This document shows positions 20,697 through 31,970 of a DNA stretch of 64,000 nucleotides, in pieces (within the stretch, counting starts at the first letter, position 1; every line of letters begins with the position of its first letter). The notes beneath the pieces are model-generated. The model saw only the letters and a list, made by a program, of their open reading frames with translations. It was not told the DNA's origin and ran no database searches. Source of the stretch: Lucinisca nassula (taxonomy: Eukaryota > Mollusca > Bivalvia > Lucinida > Lucinidae); NCBI GenBank assembly GCA_963580285.1, contig OY757026.1:81695817-81759816 (forward strand), in the 5' to 3' direction. Both the position numbers and the translations under genes were made by a program.

Positions 20697-20768
20697 GGAA
20701 AGTATGTTGTGTGTACTCATTAGAATCGCCTCAATGAGGCGATTCTAATGAGTACATAAAACATACCG
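20697..20768. repeat. Short hairpin with the FB heart
   Basis: GTATGTTGTGTGTACTC...GAGTACATAAAACATAC encloses AGAATCGCCTCAATGAGGCGATTCT. It has the heart of the FB-C/FB-D families without their outer arms. Confidence 0.6.
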
Positions 20769-20927
20769 TTATTTTATAGAAGATAAACATGGTATTCCTG
20801 TTTAATGTCATTCCATTATGCATTCTGATCTGATACTGTATTACTTCAGTGGCTCATACCAGCCGTGTCTCAAACAAATTTTCATGGACTCAATTGTGTT
20901 CCAAGCCATTGAAGACCAGGGGCCAGA

Positions 20928-21170
20928 TGTTCTAAACTTACGGTGTCGTCGTTAGTTAATGTATTGTTAAAACTGCCATCATTTATTATGGCAAATATAC
21001 AAACATTTTTGCAGAAAAAAATGTGAGCAGCTTTTGCAAATGAAAAAGCTGCTCACATTTTTTTCAGCAAAAACACCAGAGTATTAGATATTGTACTTAC
21101 TAAAATAGTTAACAAATTTACCACTAACAAGCTTGTTAAGCAAAATATGCTTCGAATAACTGGCCCCATA
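20928..21170. mobile_element. F8 MITE copy
   Basis: GGGGCCAGATGTTCTAAAC and GCTTCGAATAACTGGCCCC are inverted ends. Inside is the hairpin GTGAGCAGCTTTTGC...AAAGCTGCTCAC. Confidence 0.65.
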
Positions 21171-21292
21171 TGTATATGAATATACACATTTTATGGCATT
21201 CAAAGTACACATATCTCAAAGATAACCATCTCAGCCTCATTTTCATGTGTAGAGCAGATAAGCATAGCCCCGGATAAGCGGACATATCAAAA

Positions 21293-21405
21293 TATTATTT
21301 TTCTTATTTCTGCACGAAAACGTGGGTATTCATTAAACACCTTGTGGAGGCATTTATTATGAGTAACCACAACACAGGGTTTCATGCAGAAATAAGAAAA
21401 ATATC
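21293..21405. repeat. Foldback with degenerate FB heart
   Basis: TTTTTCTTATTTCTGCACG and TGCAGAAATAAGAAAAAT pair around a decayed centre with GTGGGTATTCATTAA. Confidence 0.5.
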
Positions 21406-21438
21406 TACTTTTTTGGTTGAAAAAAAAAAAAAACACCT

Positions 21439-21620
21439 CATTACGAAAACATGCCTGTATAATTTTGACCCCCTTCAAACCCACTTCTATATAGTAAAAC
21501 TGGGGTTTACAGGGGTATATATTACTTCTCTTATTTCTACTCAAAAACATAGGCTGTGGGTACTCTTTAGATCCGCCACAATCTAGGTTTTGAGCAGACA
21601 TATGAAAATAGGTTTTTTTT
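21439..21620. mobile_element. FB-C MITE copy 4 (truncated)
   Basis: The left half is intact (CATTACGAAAACATGCCTGT). The heart is deleted after CTCTTTAGATCCGCC, and the right arm is missing. Confidence 0.6.
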
Positions 21621-21668
21621 TACCTGAAATTTTTTATTTTTTTGTTGATAGATTCTTCAATATACATG

Positions 21669-21881
21669 TACAGTAAAGTTCCTATATTAAGACCACCTTT
21701 GGGACTGATCAAAAGTGGTCTTAAAGACCACTTTTGAACAGTCCCAAAGGTGGTCTATGACCAGAGGACACTGTATGCAGAAAATACAAAGAAAAATAAA
21801 TGTAGATTACTGTCAGAACAACCTTTTTAAAGCAGAATTAGACTTAATTTTAGGTGGTCTTAATAGCGGAATTCTACTGTA
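21669..21881. mobile_element. TA-E MITE copy 2, TA-flanked
   Basis: TA-CAGTAAAGTTCCTATATT and GCGGAATTCTACTG-TA are the ends. The heart is AAAAGTGGTCTTAAAGACCACTTTT. TA duplications and CAGT ends suggest a Tc1/mariner-superfamily source. Confidence 0.75.
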
Positions 21882-22130
21882 CTTGAATAGGCATGTTTTT
21901 GTAAAGTATCTGGAGCTATGGATTAATACTCTCCATTAAAAGACAAAGTTATATTTTGCGTATTTGTTAGAACAGCACTGATTGGGCTAGTAAATTCTGA
22001 CACGTACCCACAACCTATGTTTTTAAAACAAAAATTTTCCTCTTATCTGACTTTGCAGCATTACGGCAACCCCTCCAAACCCCCTCCCATCACTATTTCT
22101 GAATGAAAGACTATTAACATCAATGCCGTT

Positions 22131-22650
22131 TACAGTACGAAAACACCCCTATACAAATACAGTAAAATTTCTCTATTAAGACCACCTTTGGGACTGTTCA
22201 AAAGTGGTCTTAAGACCACTTTTGAACAGTCCCAAAGGTGGTCACTGACCAGAAGACATTTTGTGCAGAAAACAAGAAGAAAGAATAACTGCACTCTTCT
22301 AAATAAGCTTTTAAAGGAGAATATGTCATAATTTTAGGTGGTCTTAATAGCAGAATTTTACTTTACATTGTAACCTTTATTGCCGAAAAAATGAAAAATT
22401 GTGATATTTTTCTTATTTATGCTCTAAACTATAGATTGTGGGTATTCGTTAGAACCACCCATATCTGCTCAAAATATAGATTGAGGGTACTCGTTAGAAC
22501 CGCCTCATGGAGGCGGTTCTAACGAGTACCCACAATCTATAGTTTAGAGCATAAATAAGAAAAATAAGATTTACCCCTGTAAACCTCAGTTTTACAATAT
22601 AAAAGTGGGGTTCAAGGAGGTCAAAATTATATAGACGTGTTTTCGTCATG
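22131..22650. mobile_element. FB-C MITE copy 5, containing a TA-E insertion
   Basis: The FB-C sequence is broken after CCCCTATACAAATA and resumes at ACATTGTAACC. The inserted piece (22160-22363) is a TA-E copy. The heart GAACCGCCTCATGGAGGCGGTTC and the right end TAGACGTGTTTTCGTCATG are intact. An extra partial heart repeat lies to the left of the main one. Confidence 0.7.
22160..22363. mobile_element. TA-E MITE copy 3, nested in FB-C
   Basis: CAGTAAAATTTCTCTATTAA and CAGAATTTTACT mark the ends, inserted at a TA of the FB-C arm. The heart is AAAAGTGGTCTTAAGACCACTTTT. Confidence 0.7.
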
Positions 22651-22908
22651 CAAACATATAACTGCTTTACCAAGTAAACTGTACAATTTTGAATATATAT
22701 ACAAATGATTTTTAACATCTTCGTGCATGCAAAATCAACTAAAAATTTAATTAAAATTTACATTCTTACACAGCATGCCTACATGTTTGCAGATGGAAAT
22801 GAACTTATTTTTCTGCAGTAAATTACTGGGCAGGAAAAAAAAAGATGCAAAAAGACACATTTTTATGACGTCACTCATAGCTTCTTTGATGTCAGACGGT
22901 GTATTTGT

Positions 22909-23147
22909 TTGATTTGAGGTTTAACGTCAACACTGTATAGGGTAATTTTGAAGGCGCTGCTTCCAATTTTGTGGGACTTTTACCCGACATTGAGATGAAA
23001 TAACATCTCAAGCCCTGTCGCCCAATGAAACCAATAGGGTTTATAAGCATGGACGGGCCGATTCGCACCGCTTTGCTGGGCAGCTCGGCATGGAAGCATC
23101 ATGCAGCCCATCTGTTTCTTCAAGCCCCGATGGGCGGGGGCCGTGTC
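22909..23147 (-). mobile_element. S1 SINE-like copy
   Basis: GATTTGAGGTTTAACGTC at the left and CAAGCCCCGATGGGCGGGGGC at the right give the reverse S1 order, with an internal deletion around the CTCGGCATGGAAGC block. Confidence 0.75.
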
Positions 23148-23368
23148 AGACGATGTAATGTTATTTTCTCACATCAAAAACATTACTAAAGACTTACATG
23201 AATGTGCTTCATTCAATAGTATTTGCGGAATTTCTTCTAGCAATGGTACAAGGTTTGAAAGAAACAAGAAATTTATTGCTATTTTTTTAGTATGTTAGAA
23301 AATTATCACGCAGCTTTAGTGTGTGACTTATTAACTCTTAAAATGAAATGAAAACCTACATCTGAAAA

Positions 23369-23543
23369 TGTTGTCTGCTTATGTCGTCTGCTGAATAATA
23401 TTCCTGGAAACTTTTTTAAAAATATTTTTGCATATGGGCAAACAGTGTGGGCCTAGATCAGACTGCTCCTCTAGGAGCAGTCTGATCGTTTGCAAAAATG
23501 ACTTTTAAAGTAACTGGCAAACGACAAAGCAGACGACAATTGT
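23369..23543. mobile_element. F7 MITE (TGTCTGCTTATGTCGTCTGC ends)
   Basis: The left end pairs with GGCAAACGACAAAGCAGACGAC at the right. The heart is GATCAGACTGCTCC...GGAGCAGTCTGATC. A second copy lies at 54555-55075. Confidence 0.55.
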
Positions 23544-23812
23544 CTTGATTGAAATTTTATCGGTTAAGTAATAAATCAGTTTGTCTGTCAGCTATAAGTA
23601 GACAAATCACTTGCGCTATATGCTGGTTATTTGATCTACTCCAAACTGTGATTTATTACTCAACAAATCACTGCTAGAGCCGATCTATTCTATGTTTAAA
23701 AGATCTGGGTCTACGAAGTTCCCCAATGTCCAATTTATGGTCTCTAAGGAATTAAAGTTAATGGATATTGCTTTATGGCAGGTCACTCCTTCACAAAATA
23801 CTTTTCCATCTA

Positions 23813-23923
23813 TTTTTTAGAGCAGAAATAAGAAAAAAAAGGTTTACCCCCATAAACCTGAGTTTTACTATATAAAAGTGGGGTTCAAGGGGTTCAGAAT
23901 TATATAGGCGTGTTTTCATGATG
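23813..23923. mobile_element. Half FB-C MITE
   Basis: Only the right arm is present: AGAGCAGAAATAAG, GTTTTACTATATAAAAGTGG and ATAGGCGTGTTTTCATGATG. Confidence 0.6.
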
Positions 23924-24399
23924 CTACAATTTAATTTAACTTATCTGTATGTTGGTAAATGATAAAAGCGTGTTTTTTTCATGATGTAACGCAGTAAATA
24001 AAAATAAAACTTTACAAAAAATATTATAAGATTATAAAATTAGCACATGCAGGGTTTGAAATGTAAATTATATATTAATAAAAGCAGCCAGATTGAGAAA
24101 CCATTTTTTTTTTTTTGTTCTAAACAATATACAGAACCCGTTTTTAATGTCATCATAACACACAGCCCTGTTAAGCTAAAGCTCTCGAAAATATCTTTAT
24201 GATAACACACCCTTGTGACATGCATATGTGTGATATCTCCCTCATTTTGATGCTAAATTTTGTCAAATTTATGCTAAAGTTTTGTAAACTTTTGGAATCT
24301 CCCTCATTTGAACTGAGAATTTCCCTATATATTCTTTACATCTCCCTGATCACAATGGCAAATCTCCCTCATACAGTTCAAAAAATTATCACAGGTATG
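23924..24399. other. AT-rich stretch without recognised features
   Basis: I see no repeat family, coding signal or splice pattern, only A and T runs. Confidence 0.4.
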
Positions 24400-24670
24400 G
24401 ACATGTAAATTCTTTCATGGCTCCAAACACAGTCATTTTTCTGATGAAAATACATGTATTTGATATTTTTTTTTTATTTCTGCTTCAAACATAGATTGTG
24501 GATACTAGTTAGAACTGCCTCAATGAGGCAGTTCTAACTAGTACCCACAATCTGTTTTTGAGCAGAAACAAAGAAATTAATGTATACCCTTGTAAACCCT
24601 ACTTTTCTCTATATAAAGTGGGGTTTACAAGGGATGTTCATTAGATGGACTTGTACATGTGGTGTCATCA
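24400..24670. mobile_element. FB-D MITE copy
   Basis: TTTTTCTGATGAAAATACATG, the heart GAACTGCCTCAATGAGGCAGTTC and the right arm AGTGGGGTTTACAAGGGATG identify the family. Confidence 0.7.
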
Positions 24671-25233
24671 TATGAACCAGTTCCAAAAATGAACATCCCC
24701 ACCAAACCCAACTTTATATAGAGAAAACTGCGGTTTACAGGGGTATGCATTATTTTTCTTATTTCTGCTCAAAGACATAGGTTGTGGGTACTCGTTAGAA
24801 CCCCTTCAACATTACAAAAAATACGCCTATATAATTTTGACCCCCTTGAACCCCACTTTTATTCAGTAAAACCGGGGTTTACAGGGGTAAACCTTATTTT
24901 TCTTACTTCTGCTCTAAAAAATAGATTGTGGGTACTCGCTAGAACCACCTCGATGGGGCGGTTCTTACAAGTAATCACAATCTACATTTTGAGCAGAAAT
25001 AAGAAAACAATCACATTTTTCAGCTTATAATTTTCCTTTCTTCGTTGGTCAAGTTGACAATGTATTTGTACAGGCGTGTTTTCGTAATGATAAGGCGTTT
25101 TTTACGAGCACCCACAACCCATGTTTGCAGCATAAATTAGAAAAATATCACAAGATTTTTATAAGAAAAGTAGCCATTTTGGTGAGGTGAAAAAATGCAG
25201 TATGTTACACGGGTGTGTTATCGTAATATGCAT
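24671..25233. mobile_element. FB-D MITE interrupted by an FB-C MITE
   Basis: FB-D sequence stops in the heart (CTCGTTAGAACCCC) and resumes after 25089 at GGCGTTTTTTACGAGCACCC. It then ends with TACACGGGTGTGTTATCGTAA. The intervening 24810-25089 is FB-C. Confidence 0.6.
24810..25089. mobile_element. FB-C MITE copy 7, nested in FB-D
   Basis: CATTACAAAAAATACGCCTA and ACAGGCGTGTTTTCGTAATG bound it. The heart is GAACCACCTCGATGGGGCGGTTC. Confidence 0.7.
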
Positions 25234-25509
25234 TTGACCCAATCAACTGGGCTAATTATTCTAAAATTTATTTAACAAAAAAGAAATATTGTATACATTT
25301 ACCAAATTGTACTCCGGCAACAAAACTGAACAAATATTGTGCACATTAGAGGGAAGGTTAGCTCCTTGTTGCTTAATGAGTTTCCCATTCAAAATAAAGA
25401 AACTAAATATTTTTCATTATTATCATTATTATTATTACCATCTATGACACTTTGCAGCAAATAACAACTCTTTATAACATAAAGCAGAAACCATGTAAAA
25501 TTCATTATG

Positions 25510-25812
25510 TGAACCGCCCCCTGCCCATCGGGGCTTGAAGAAATAGATGAGCTGCATGATGCTTCCACACAGAGCTGAAATCCGACGGCACACAAGTACT
25601 GGTAAACTGCTTAGAGATCTAAGCCTGCCCAGAAAAAGCGGTGCGAGTCGAACCGTCCATGTTTATACATGCTATTGGTTTCATTGGGCCACAGGGCTTG
25701 AGATGTCATTTCATCTCAATGTCGGATAAAAGTCCCACAAAATTGGAAGTAATGTCTCCAAAATGACCTTTACAGTGTTGATAGGGATGCTAAACCTCAA
25801 ACAAACAAAACA
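25510..25812 (+). mobile_element. S1 SINE-like copy
   Basis: CCCTGCCCATCGGGGCTTG at the start and GATGCTAAACCTCAAACAAAC at the end define it. Confidence 0.75.
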
Positions 25813-25867
25813 ACTCTTTATAACATAAAAGTTGGGATCCAAAGCAGAAACCATGTAAGTTTACATG

Positions 25868-26129
25868 TGAACATGACCATGAAAATGAACACCCCTTTAA
25901 ACCCCATTTTATATCTGGAAAACTGGGGTTTATGGGGGCATACATTAGTTTTTCTTATATATGCTCCAAGACATAGGTTGTGGGTACTCGTTAGAACCGC
26001 CTCAATGAGGCGGGTCTAACGAGCACCCACAGCCTATGTTTGCAGTACAGATAAGAACAATATCACAGATTTTCTTCAGAAAAGTAGCCAAAAATGTACT
26101 ATGTCGCACGGATGTGTTATTGTAATGAC
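25868..26129. mobile_element. FB-D MITE copy
   Basis: The heart GAACCGCCTCAATGAGGCGG-TCTAACGAGC and the end GTCGCACGGATGTGTTATTG identify it, in reverse orientation to 24400. Confidence 0.75.
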
Positions 26130-26570
26130 AACCATGTTGTATCCAAACAAAAGACCATTTGTGTTGATTTTTCGACATAATTGTTTCAATTTTCTGATCA
26201 AAAACCATGTTATATCCAAAACCATATTATGCATTTTTGGGGCTCATCTTTGAACTGTCTTTTATCCAAAACAAAAAAAAAGTATAGATTATATAGAAAT
26301 ATGACTTTTTATAGTAATTTTTGACATATATAATCTATTCAATTTTTGGGATCCATCCTTAAACAATGTTATATCAAAACCATGTTATATGTTTTTGGTC
26401 TCTATCTTTAACCCATTGTATGTGGGAAACCCCTGAAGGGGTACCTTGGCAAACAGTGTAGGCCCAGATCAGACGCCGCAGAATGTGGCGTCTGATCAGG
26501 GCCTGCACTATTTGCTAACAGACTTTACGTCAAAAATAGAATAATAACGAAAAAATAGGCCTCACACCCC

Positions 26571-27102
26571 TTAACTCTTATCATGTTGTTCTCGACAACC
26601 CCTATCTTTGGAAACAGTGTAGATCCAGATCAGATGGCTTCTGAAGAAGCCATCTGATCAGGATCTACACTGTTTGACATTCAATTTATGAATTTGTAGG
26701 AATAAATTACATCAAGTAATCTGATTGGTTCTGGTCCCCGCCCATCGGGGCTTAAAGAAATAGATGGTCTGCATGATGCTTCCACGCAGAGCTGAAACCG
26801 ACCCACACAGGAGTACTGGTAAACCGCTTAGAGGATCTAAGCCTACCCAGGCAAAGAGGTGCCAGTTGGCCCTTCCATGCAAATATTATAAACCCTATTG
26901 GTTTCATTGGGTGGCAGGGCTTGAGATGTCATTTCATCTAAACGTCAGGTAAAAGTCCCACAAAATTGGAAGCAGCGTCTCCAAAATGACCTTTACAGTG
27001 TTGAAGGGGACGTTAAACCTCAAATCAAACAAACAAAATCTGATTGGTTCAAAGTCAGAAATGGGTGTGGCTAAACTGAATATTCAGCAAGAGAAGGGTT
27101 AA
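26571..27102. mobile_element. PB-A MITE copy 4 (split by S1)
   Basis: TTAACTCTTATCATGTTG and CAAGAGAAGGGTTAA are the ends, with the GATGGCTTCTGAAGAAGCCA heart in the left part. Confidence 0.8.
26732..27036 (+). mobile_element. S1 SINE-like element with a 14-bp target duplication
   Basis: AATCTGATTGGTTC flanks it perfectly (26718-26731 and 27037-27050), which fixes the family at about 305 bp. It begins TGGTCCCCGCCCATCGGGGC and ends GACGTTAAACCTCAAATC plus an AAAC tail. Target duplication and an A-rich tail indicate LINE-driven retroposition. There is no obvious tRNA head, so its promoter type is unknown. Confidence 0.85.
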
Positions 27103-27528
27103 ATGACAAATGAACTTGTCTAACGTATAGCAATGGAAGAGTCCACTAGCATACGAGTACAATGGGTTAAACAGTGTTATATCCAAAATCATAGAATACT
27201 GAACTGAATATTTTACCCACAATCCTAATTCAGAAACAGACATGGAAGCAATTCAGCAGGAAACGATGTCATACATGTGTACTTGCAAAATTTGAGCTAA
27301 ATTTAACAAATGGGAGTAACTGAGGGTGAATGCTTCAGGGAGGCAACTGTTTCAGAAACACTCTTGTCTCCCTTTTCAATAGAGGTCTTTTCTTGAAGGA
27401 AAGAATTTGCTCCTTTCATTTAATTGCAAAAAGCTCCTCTTTTTTTTAAAACAACTGCAGAAAATGTGAATAGCTTTTGCATTGCAAAAGTTACATTTAT
27501 GTCAGCAAAAATATCACTGAATGCAAAA

Positions 27529-28234
27529 GCTCTCACATTTTTTTTTTTTCAGGAAAAATATCATTGTGTAAAATATTGTACTTGCTATAAAATATAGGAT
27601 ACTTAGTGATACGGGCCACTAATATGCTTTTAAGCTAACAATGCTTTAAACAAAAGGATCCTGTCATTTTTGCTGGAAAAAATGTGAGTAGCAAAAGCTA
27701 CTCACATTTTTTTTCAGCAAAAAATGATCAAAGTTTTAACGAAATGTTTTAACTGACAACATTGTTAGTTCCGAAAACTGGGCTTCTGGTGTACCATGAA
27801 AGTAAAAGTTCTCTTCTCTGCCCTCAAGGAGCAATGTCTTTCCTCTTTTTGTACCAAATGGAATCTTCCTACTTATATATAGCTCTCACATTTTTTTTTT
27901 CAGGAAAAATATCATTGTGTAAAATATTGTACTTGCTATAAAATATAGGATACTTTGTGATACGGGCCACTAATATGCTTTTAAGCTAACAATGCTTTAA
28001 ACAAAAGGATCCTGTCATTTTTGCTGGAAAAAATGTGAGTAGCAAAAGCTACTCACAATTTTTTTCAGCAAAAAATGATCAAAGTTTTAACGAAATGTTT
28101 TAACTGACAACATTGTTAGTTTCGAAAACTGGGCTTCTGGTGTACCATGAAAGTAAAAGTTCTCTTCTCTGCCCTCAAGGAGCAATGTCTTTCCTCTTTT
28201 TGTACCAAATGGAATCTTCCTACTTATATATATA
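27529..28234 (+). repeat. Tandem duplication, 353-bp unit, two copies
   Basis: GCTCTCACATTTTTTTTTTC starts at 27529 and again at 27882, and the following 340 bp or so match almost base for base. The differences are few, for example TACTTAGTG versus TACTTTGTG. The unit carries an F8-like hairpin, GTGAGTAGCAAAAGCTACTCAC. The duplication is recent. Confidence 0.85.
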
Positions 28235-28418
28235 GCAGGCGTTCATTTCAAAATTTAGGGGTGTCAGGTTGTGTTTTCATCAAAATTTATTTTGAAAATG
28301 ACTGAACTTTTAGCAAACAGTGGAGGCCCTGATCAGACGCCGGATTCTGCGGCGTCTGATCTGGGCCTGCACTGTTTGCCAGGGTACCGGTTTTGGGGTT
28401 TCCGGTACTAAATGGGTA
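28195..28418. mobile_element. PB-B MITE copy
   Basis: TTTTTGTACCAAATGGAATC at the left, the heart GACGCCGGATTCTGCGGCGTC and CCGGTACTAAATGGGTAA at the right. The duplication junction lies in its left arm. Confidence 0.7.
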
Positions 28419-28559
28419 AAGAATCAACCCTAATTTTCAAAGTTTACAGGAAATGCAGATAAACAAATTCTATGGTTCCTCTCCAGAAACCTTGGTGTAA
28501 TTCCCTTATAAAATGCCATTTTTAATGTCTCACTTTTGTACAAAGAAAACTACCAGCTT

Positions 28560-29260
28560 TGTATGGCATGTACAGAGGATGACTAAATATATAGTGCACA
28601 CAGAATATGGCTGACTTAATGGTGTACACAAGAATATGGCTGACTTAATGGTGTACATAGAACATGACAACAAGGAAATTACCAACTTAATGGTGCACAT
28701 GGAATAAGCCTGACAGAATGGTGTATACAGAACATGACTGACTTTATTGTGTACAAGAAAATTACCAACTTTATGGGGCACACATAATATTCCCATCTTA
28801 TTGGTGCCCACAGAACATGACTGACTTCATGGTGTACAATAAACATTATCGCTATGGTATGTATACAAGGAACATGACCTGCTTTATGGTGTACAAGGAA
28901 AATGACCTGCTTTATGGTGTAAAATGAACATAACCGCACAGTGTACAAGGAACATGGCCTGCTTTATGGTGTACAAGGAACAAATGACCAGCTTTATGGT
29001 TTACAAGGAACATTACTGATTTTATGAAGAACAGGCAACATGATCAGCTTTATAGTGTACAAAGAACATCACTGACTTATGGTGAACAAGCAACATTACT
29101 GACTTTATGGTGTACATGGAACATGACCAGCTTTTAAATGCAAAAGGAACTTAGCCAGCTTAATGATGTACAAGCAATCCAAATTTAGTTTATATGAGCT
29201 TTATGGTGTACAAGGCACATGACCATCCTAATAGTGTACAAGGAACATGACCACTTTTTC
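28560..29260. repeat. Degenerate minisatellite, unit of about 28 bp
   Basis: Variants of TTATGGTGTACAAGGAACATG recur more than 20 times. Both strands have open stretches because of the periodicity, but there is no coding signal beyond that. Confidence 0.75.
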
Positions 29261-30235
29261 TGTGTTCGAGGCCCTCATCACAGACAAAAGTAATATATGC
29301 TACAACTTCTTAAGAACACTGTTGTTGGGGCCTTAAAGTAGCAACTGTGTTAGTTAAACAACCCTGTTGTACCTAAACAAAAATGTATGGACAATACAAA
29401 CTAGAAAGATGTGTTTGTGAAACACGAACATGTCCCCCGGCAAAGCCTTTTTTTTTTCAAAGTTGGTCACACATCAACGTCAAGGTCACAGGTCAAAATT
29501 TTTTACATGAATGTGAAGCTCTTGTCACAAGAAACCTACATGCCAAATATGAATGCTCTATCTCAAACGGTTCAAAAGTTATGACCAATGTTAAAGTTGT
29601 CCACGTACAAACCAACAAACAAACAGACAGGGCAAAAACAATATGTCCCCGCTATCGCTTCCGGGGTCATAAAAATGACCATTTATGGTCAGTTTCCTAG
29701 ATAATGTGTACATTTTTTTATTCATCTTTAAACTGCTGTGTCCCAAACAGGTGGGTGTTAGACTGAACTCATGCTATCTTCCAGAATGTACAGAAAAGGT
29801 ATCGCAAAGACTGCATAAAAATGACTTAAGTTCACAATAGTGAAAGAAGTGACAGATGGATGGAAACTTGCACACCTAGTCTTCCTGCTGAAGCAATTAA
29901 AATAAGTTTATATGAGCTTTATGGTGTACAAGCACATGACCAGCCTAATAGTGTACAAGGAACAAGACCACCTTTTCTGTGTTCGAGGCCCTCATCAGAG
30001 ACCAAAAGTAATATATGCTACAACTTCTTTAGAACACTGTTGTTTGGGCCTTAAAGTAGCAACTGTGTTAGTTAAACAACCCTGTTGTACCTAAACAAAA
30101 ATGTATGGACAATACAAAAAAATCAGTTTCCTACATAATGTGTACATTTTTTATTCATCTTTATACTGCTATGACAGACGGATGGAAACTTGCACACCTA
30201 GTCTTCCTGCTGAAGCAGTTGCAATAAAAACGATG
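29170..30235 (+). repeat. Duplicated segment, spacing about 720 bp
   Basis: TATATGAGCTTTATGGTGTAC starts near 29189 and again near 29909. Both copies continue through TGTTCGAGGCCCTCATCA and AAAAATGTATGGACAATACAAA. The second copy lacks the 29403-29672 element and has a shorter middle, and GGATGGAAACTTGCACACC closes both. Confidence 0.8.
29403..29672 (+). mobile_element. Helentron-like element H4, absent from the paralogous site
   Basis: The 5' end AAGATGTGTTTGTGAAACAC is shared with 35657 and 49320. The 5' ATGTCCCCCGG motif is echoed in the 3' hairpin TATGTCCCCGCTATCGCTTCCGGGGTCATA. There is one core unit with CTTGTCACAAGAAACCTACA. The duplicate at 30090-30125 has no insert. Confidence 0.7.
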
Positions 30236-30239
30236 AAAG

Positions 30240-31140
30240 TGCATTTACTTTATAGTTTTTCTTGAAACTGATAACAATAATTTTTTTTCAACTGAAGAAA
30301 TTTTAAGAAATACACTTTACCTTTATAATATCTATAAAATTTTTCATCCAAGAGAAAAGTGGTATTCATTTTCGAGACCAATTTCTGTAGGACCAATCAT
30401 AATATGTAACAGTCACATGACAATACTTCTATTTATATCTTCCAGTTAAAATTCTTTCCTTCATATCACATGACCACAATATCTATTAATACCCAATACA
30501 TGTACATTTAAACTTTCTATGCTGCTAATATGCTACTATTTTCATGTTAACAAATCTGTGTAATGAATATCCTTTTGAAAAGCCTTCTTCATATAAAGAA
30601 AAGAAGGGTTTACAAGTCTTCGGGTTATAAATTATTTTCCTTGTTTTTATCTATTTTTTATACTTTTTATTTTCTTTTTTTTCTTTTTGCTTTAAATCAT
30701 TTTTATTTAAAAACATGTTTGTGTTAACTATAAAATGATCCTTATACAAAGTAAGCTTTCCAAGGTGGTTCTTTCTCACAGAATTGCTAACACAATATGA
30801 CTGGTTATCTCCCCTGGTTGTCTCGAATTCAATACATTTAAAGCACAATTATCACAATTCAAACAATTTCATACAGATTATTTAAAATAACAAATTCATA
30901 TTTGCTATGGGTGTGTCCATACAATCATTTTTGCTGAATTCAAGAGTATCAAATTTGAATCTGTGGAATTCAAGTCATTCATTTTTGGTTAAATTCAATA
31001 ATGTTGAATTTGATATTGCTGAATTCAACTCACCAATCGACACTGTCAAATTCAACTTTTCAATGATGAATCCTTTTGAAAATTTAAAACAATCCAATTC
31101 CACTTGTTGTTTGAACACAACCAAAGTCAACAATCAGTTT
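30240..31140. other. AT-rich stretch without recognised features
   Basis: No repeat family or coding signal was recognised. Around 30930-31090 there is a loose GAATTCAA periodicity. Confidence 0.4.
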
Positions 31141-31142
31141 TC

Positions 31143-31466
31143 CATAACGAAAACATGCCTATATAAATCTGCCCCCTTAAATCCCATTTTTTTATATAGT
31201 AAAACTGGGGTTTATAGGGGTATAAATTACTTTTCTTATTTCTGCTTAAAACATAGATTGTGGGTACTCGTTTGAACCACCTTGCCGAGGCAAACATAGA
31301 TTGCAGGTACTCATTAGAACCGCCTTGCCGAGTAAGGCGGTTCTAACTAACTAGTTCATACAATCTTTTATGTTTTGAGCAGAAATATGAAAAATATCAG
31401 ACTTTTTTATTCAAAGATTTTTCATTTTTGGTGGAAAACTTTCAATATAGGCATTTTTTCACAATG
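31143..31466. mobile_element. FB-C MITE copy 8
   Basis: CATAACGAAAACATGCCTAT and TATAGGCATTTTTTCACAATG form the ends. The heart is partly duplicated (CCACCTTGCCGAGG, then CCGCCTTGCCGAGTAAGGCGG). Confidence 0.7.
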
Positions 31467-31970
31467 TTTCAAAAGCAAGTTTATCATACTGTTAACTGGC
31501 AACAGAATTCTGAGCCCTTAAACTGCCAAACAAAAACTGAAGCTGAAAGCATACTTTTTTTTTTTTTGGTTTTGTTTGATTTTGAGAAATTTGGGTTTGC
31601 CATTTAATGCAAGTTCTAATGCACTTATGTATGTAACATGACTTCTGATTGGATAATGTCAAAAATTTACGACAATCCTATGCATCATATAATGTCAGTT
31701 TCAATTGCTTGGTATTTGGCTTTATACGCAGCCCACTGCATTTGCCGTTTTGAATAAAAAGAACATTTTTAAACAAAACAAGTGAATAAGTGCATTAGAA
31801 TGGGGATATAAGAGTATTAAAAATTTGTCAATTTGGGTGCATGTAACCATTAAACGAAATTTCTGACCCAAGTAGCTCATGTGCTCTTGCCGACCTTGGA
31901 ACACTGATTTACAGCGGCTGCCCCCCAAATGACAATTTTGAGTACAGTTATCCCCTTATTGCCTGCCTTG

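Larger units (their letters stand above)
26408..27170. mobile_element. PB-B-type MITE holding a PB-A MITE that holds an S1 SINE
   Basis: The outer element starts TTAACCCATTGTATGTGGG and ends AGTACAATGGGTTAA. It is interrupted at CACCCC by PB-A (26571-27102), which is itself interrupted by S1 (26732-27036). Its heart is GACGCCGCAGAATGTGGCGTC. The 3' part (GAAGAGTCCACTAGCATAC) matches an intact relative near 2980. Confidence 0.75.

Noticed and set aside
28530..28948. Overlapping minus-strand frames with VHHK/CTI periodicity
   Set aside because: They follow the 28-bp minisatellite and differ between units without codon bias.
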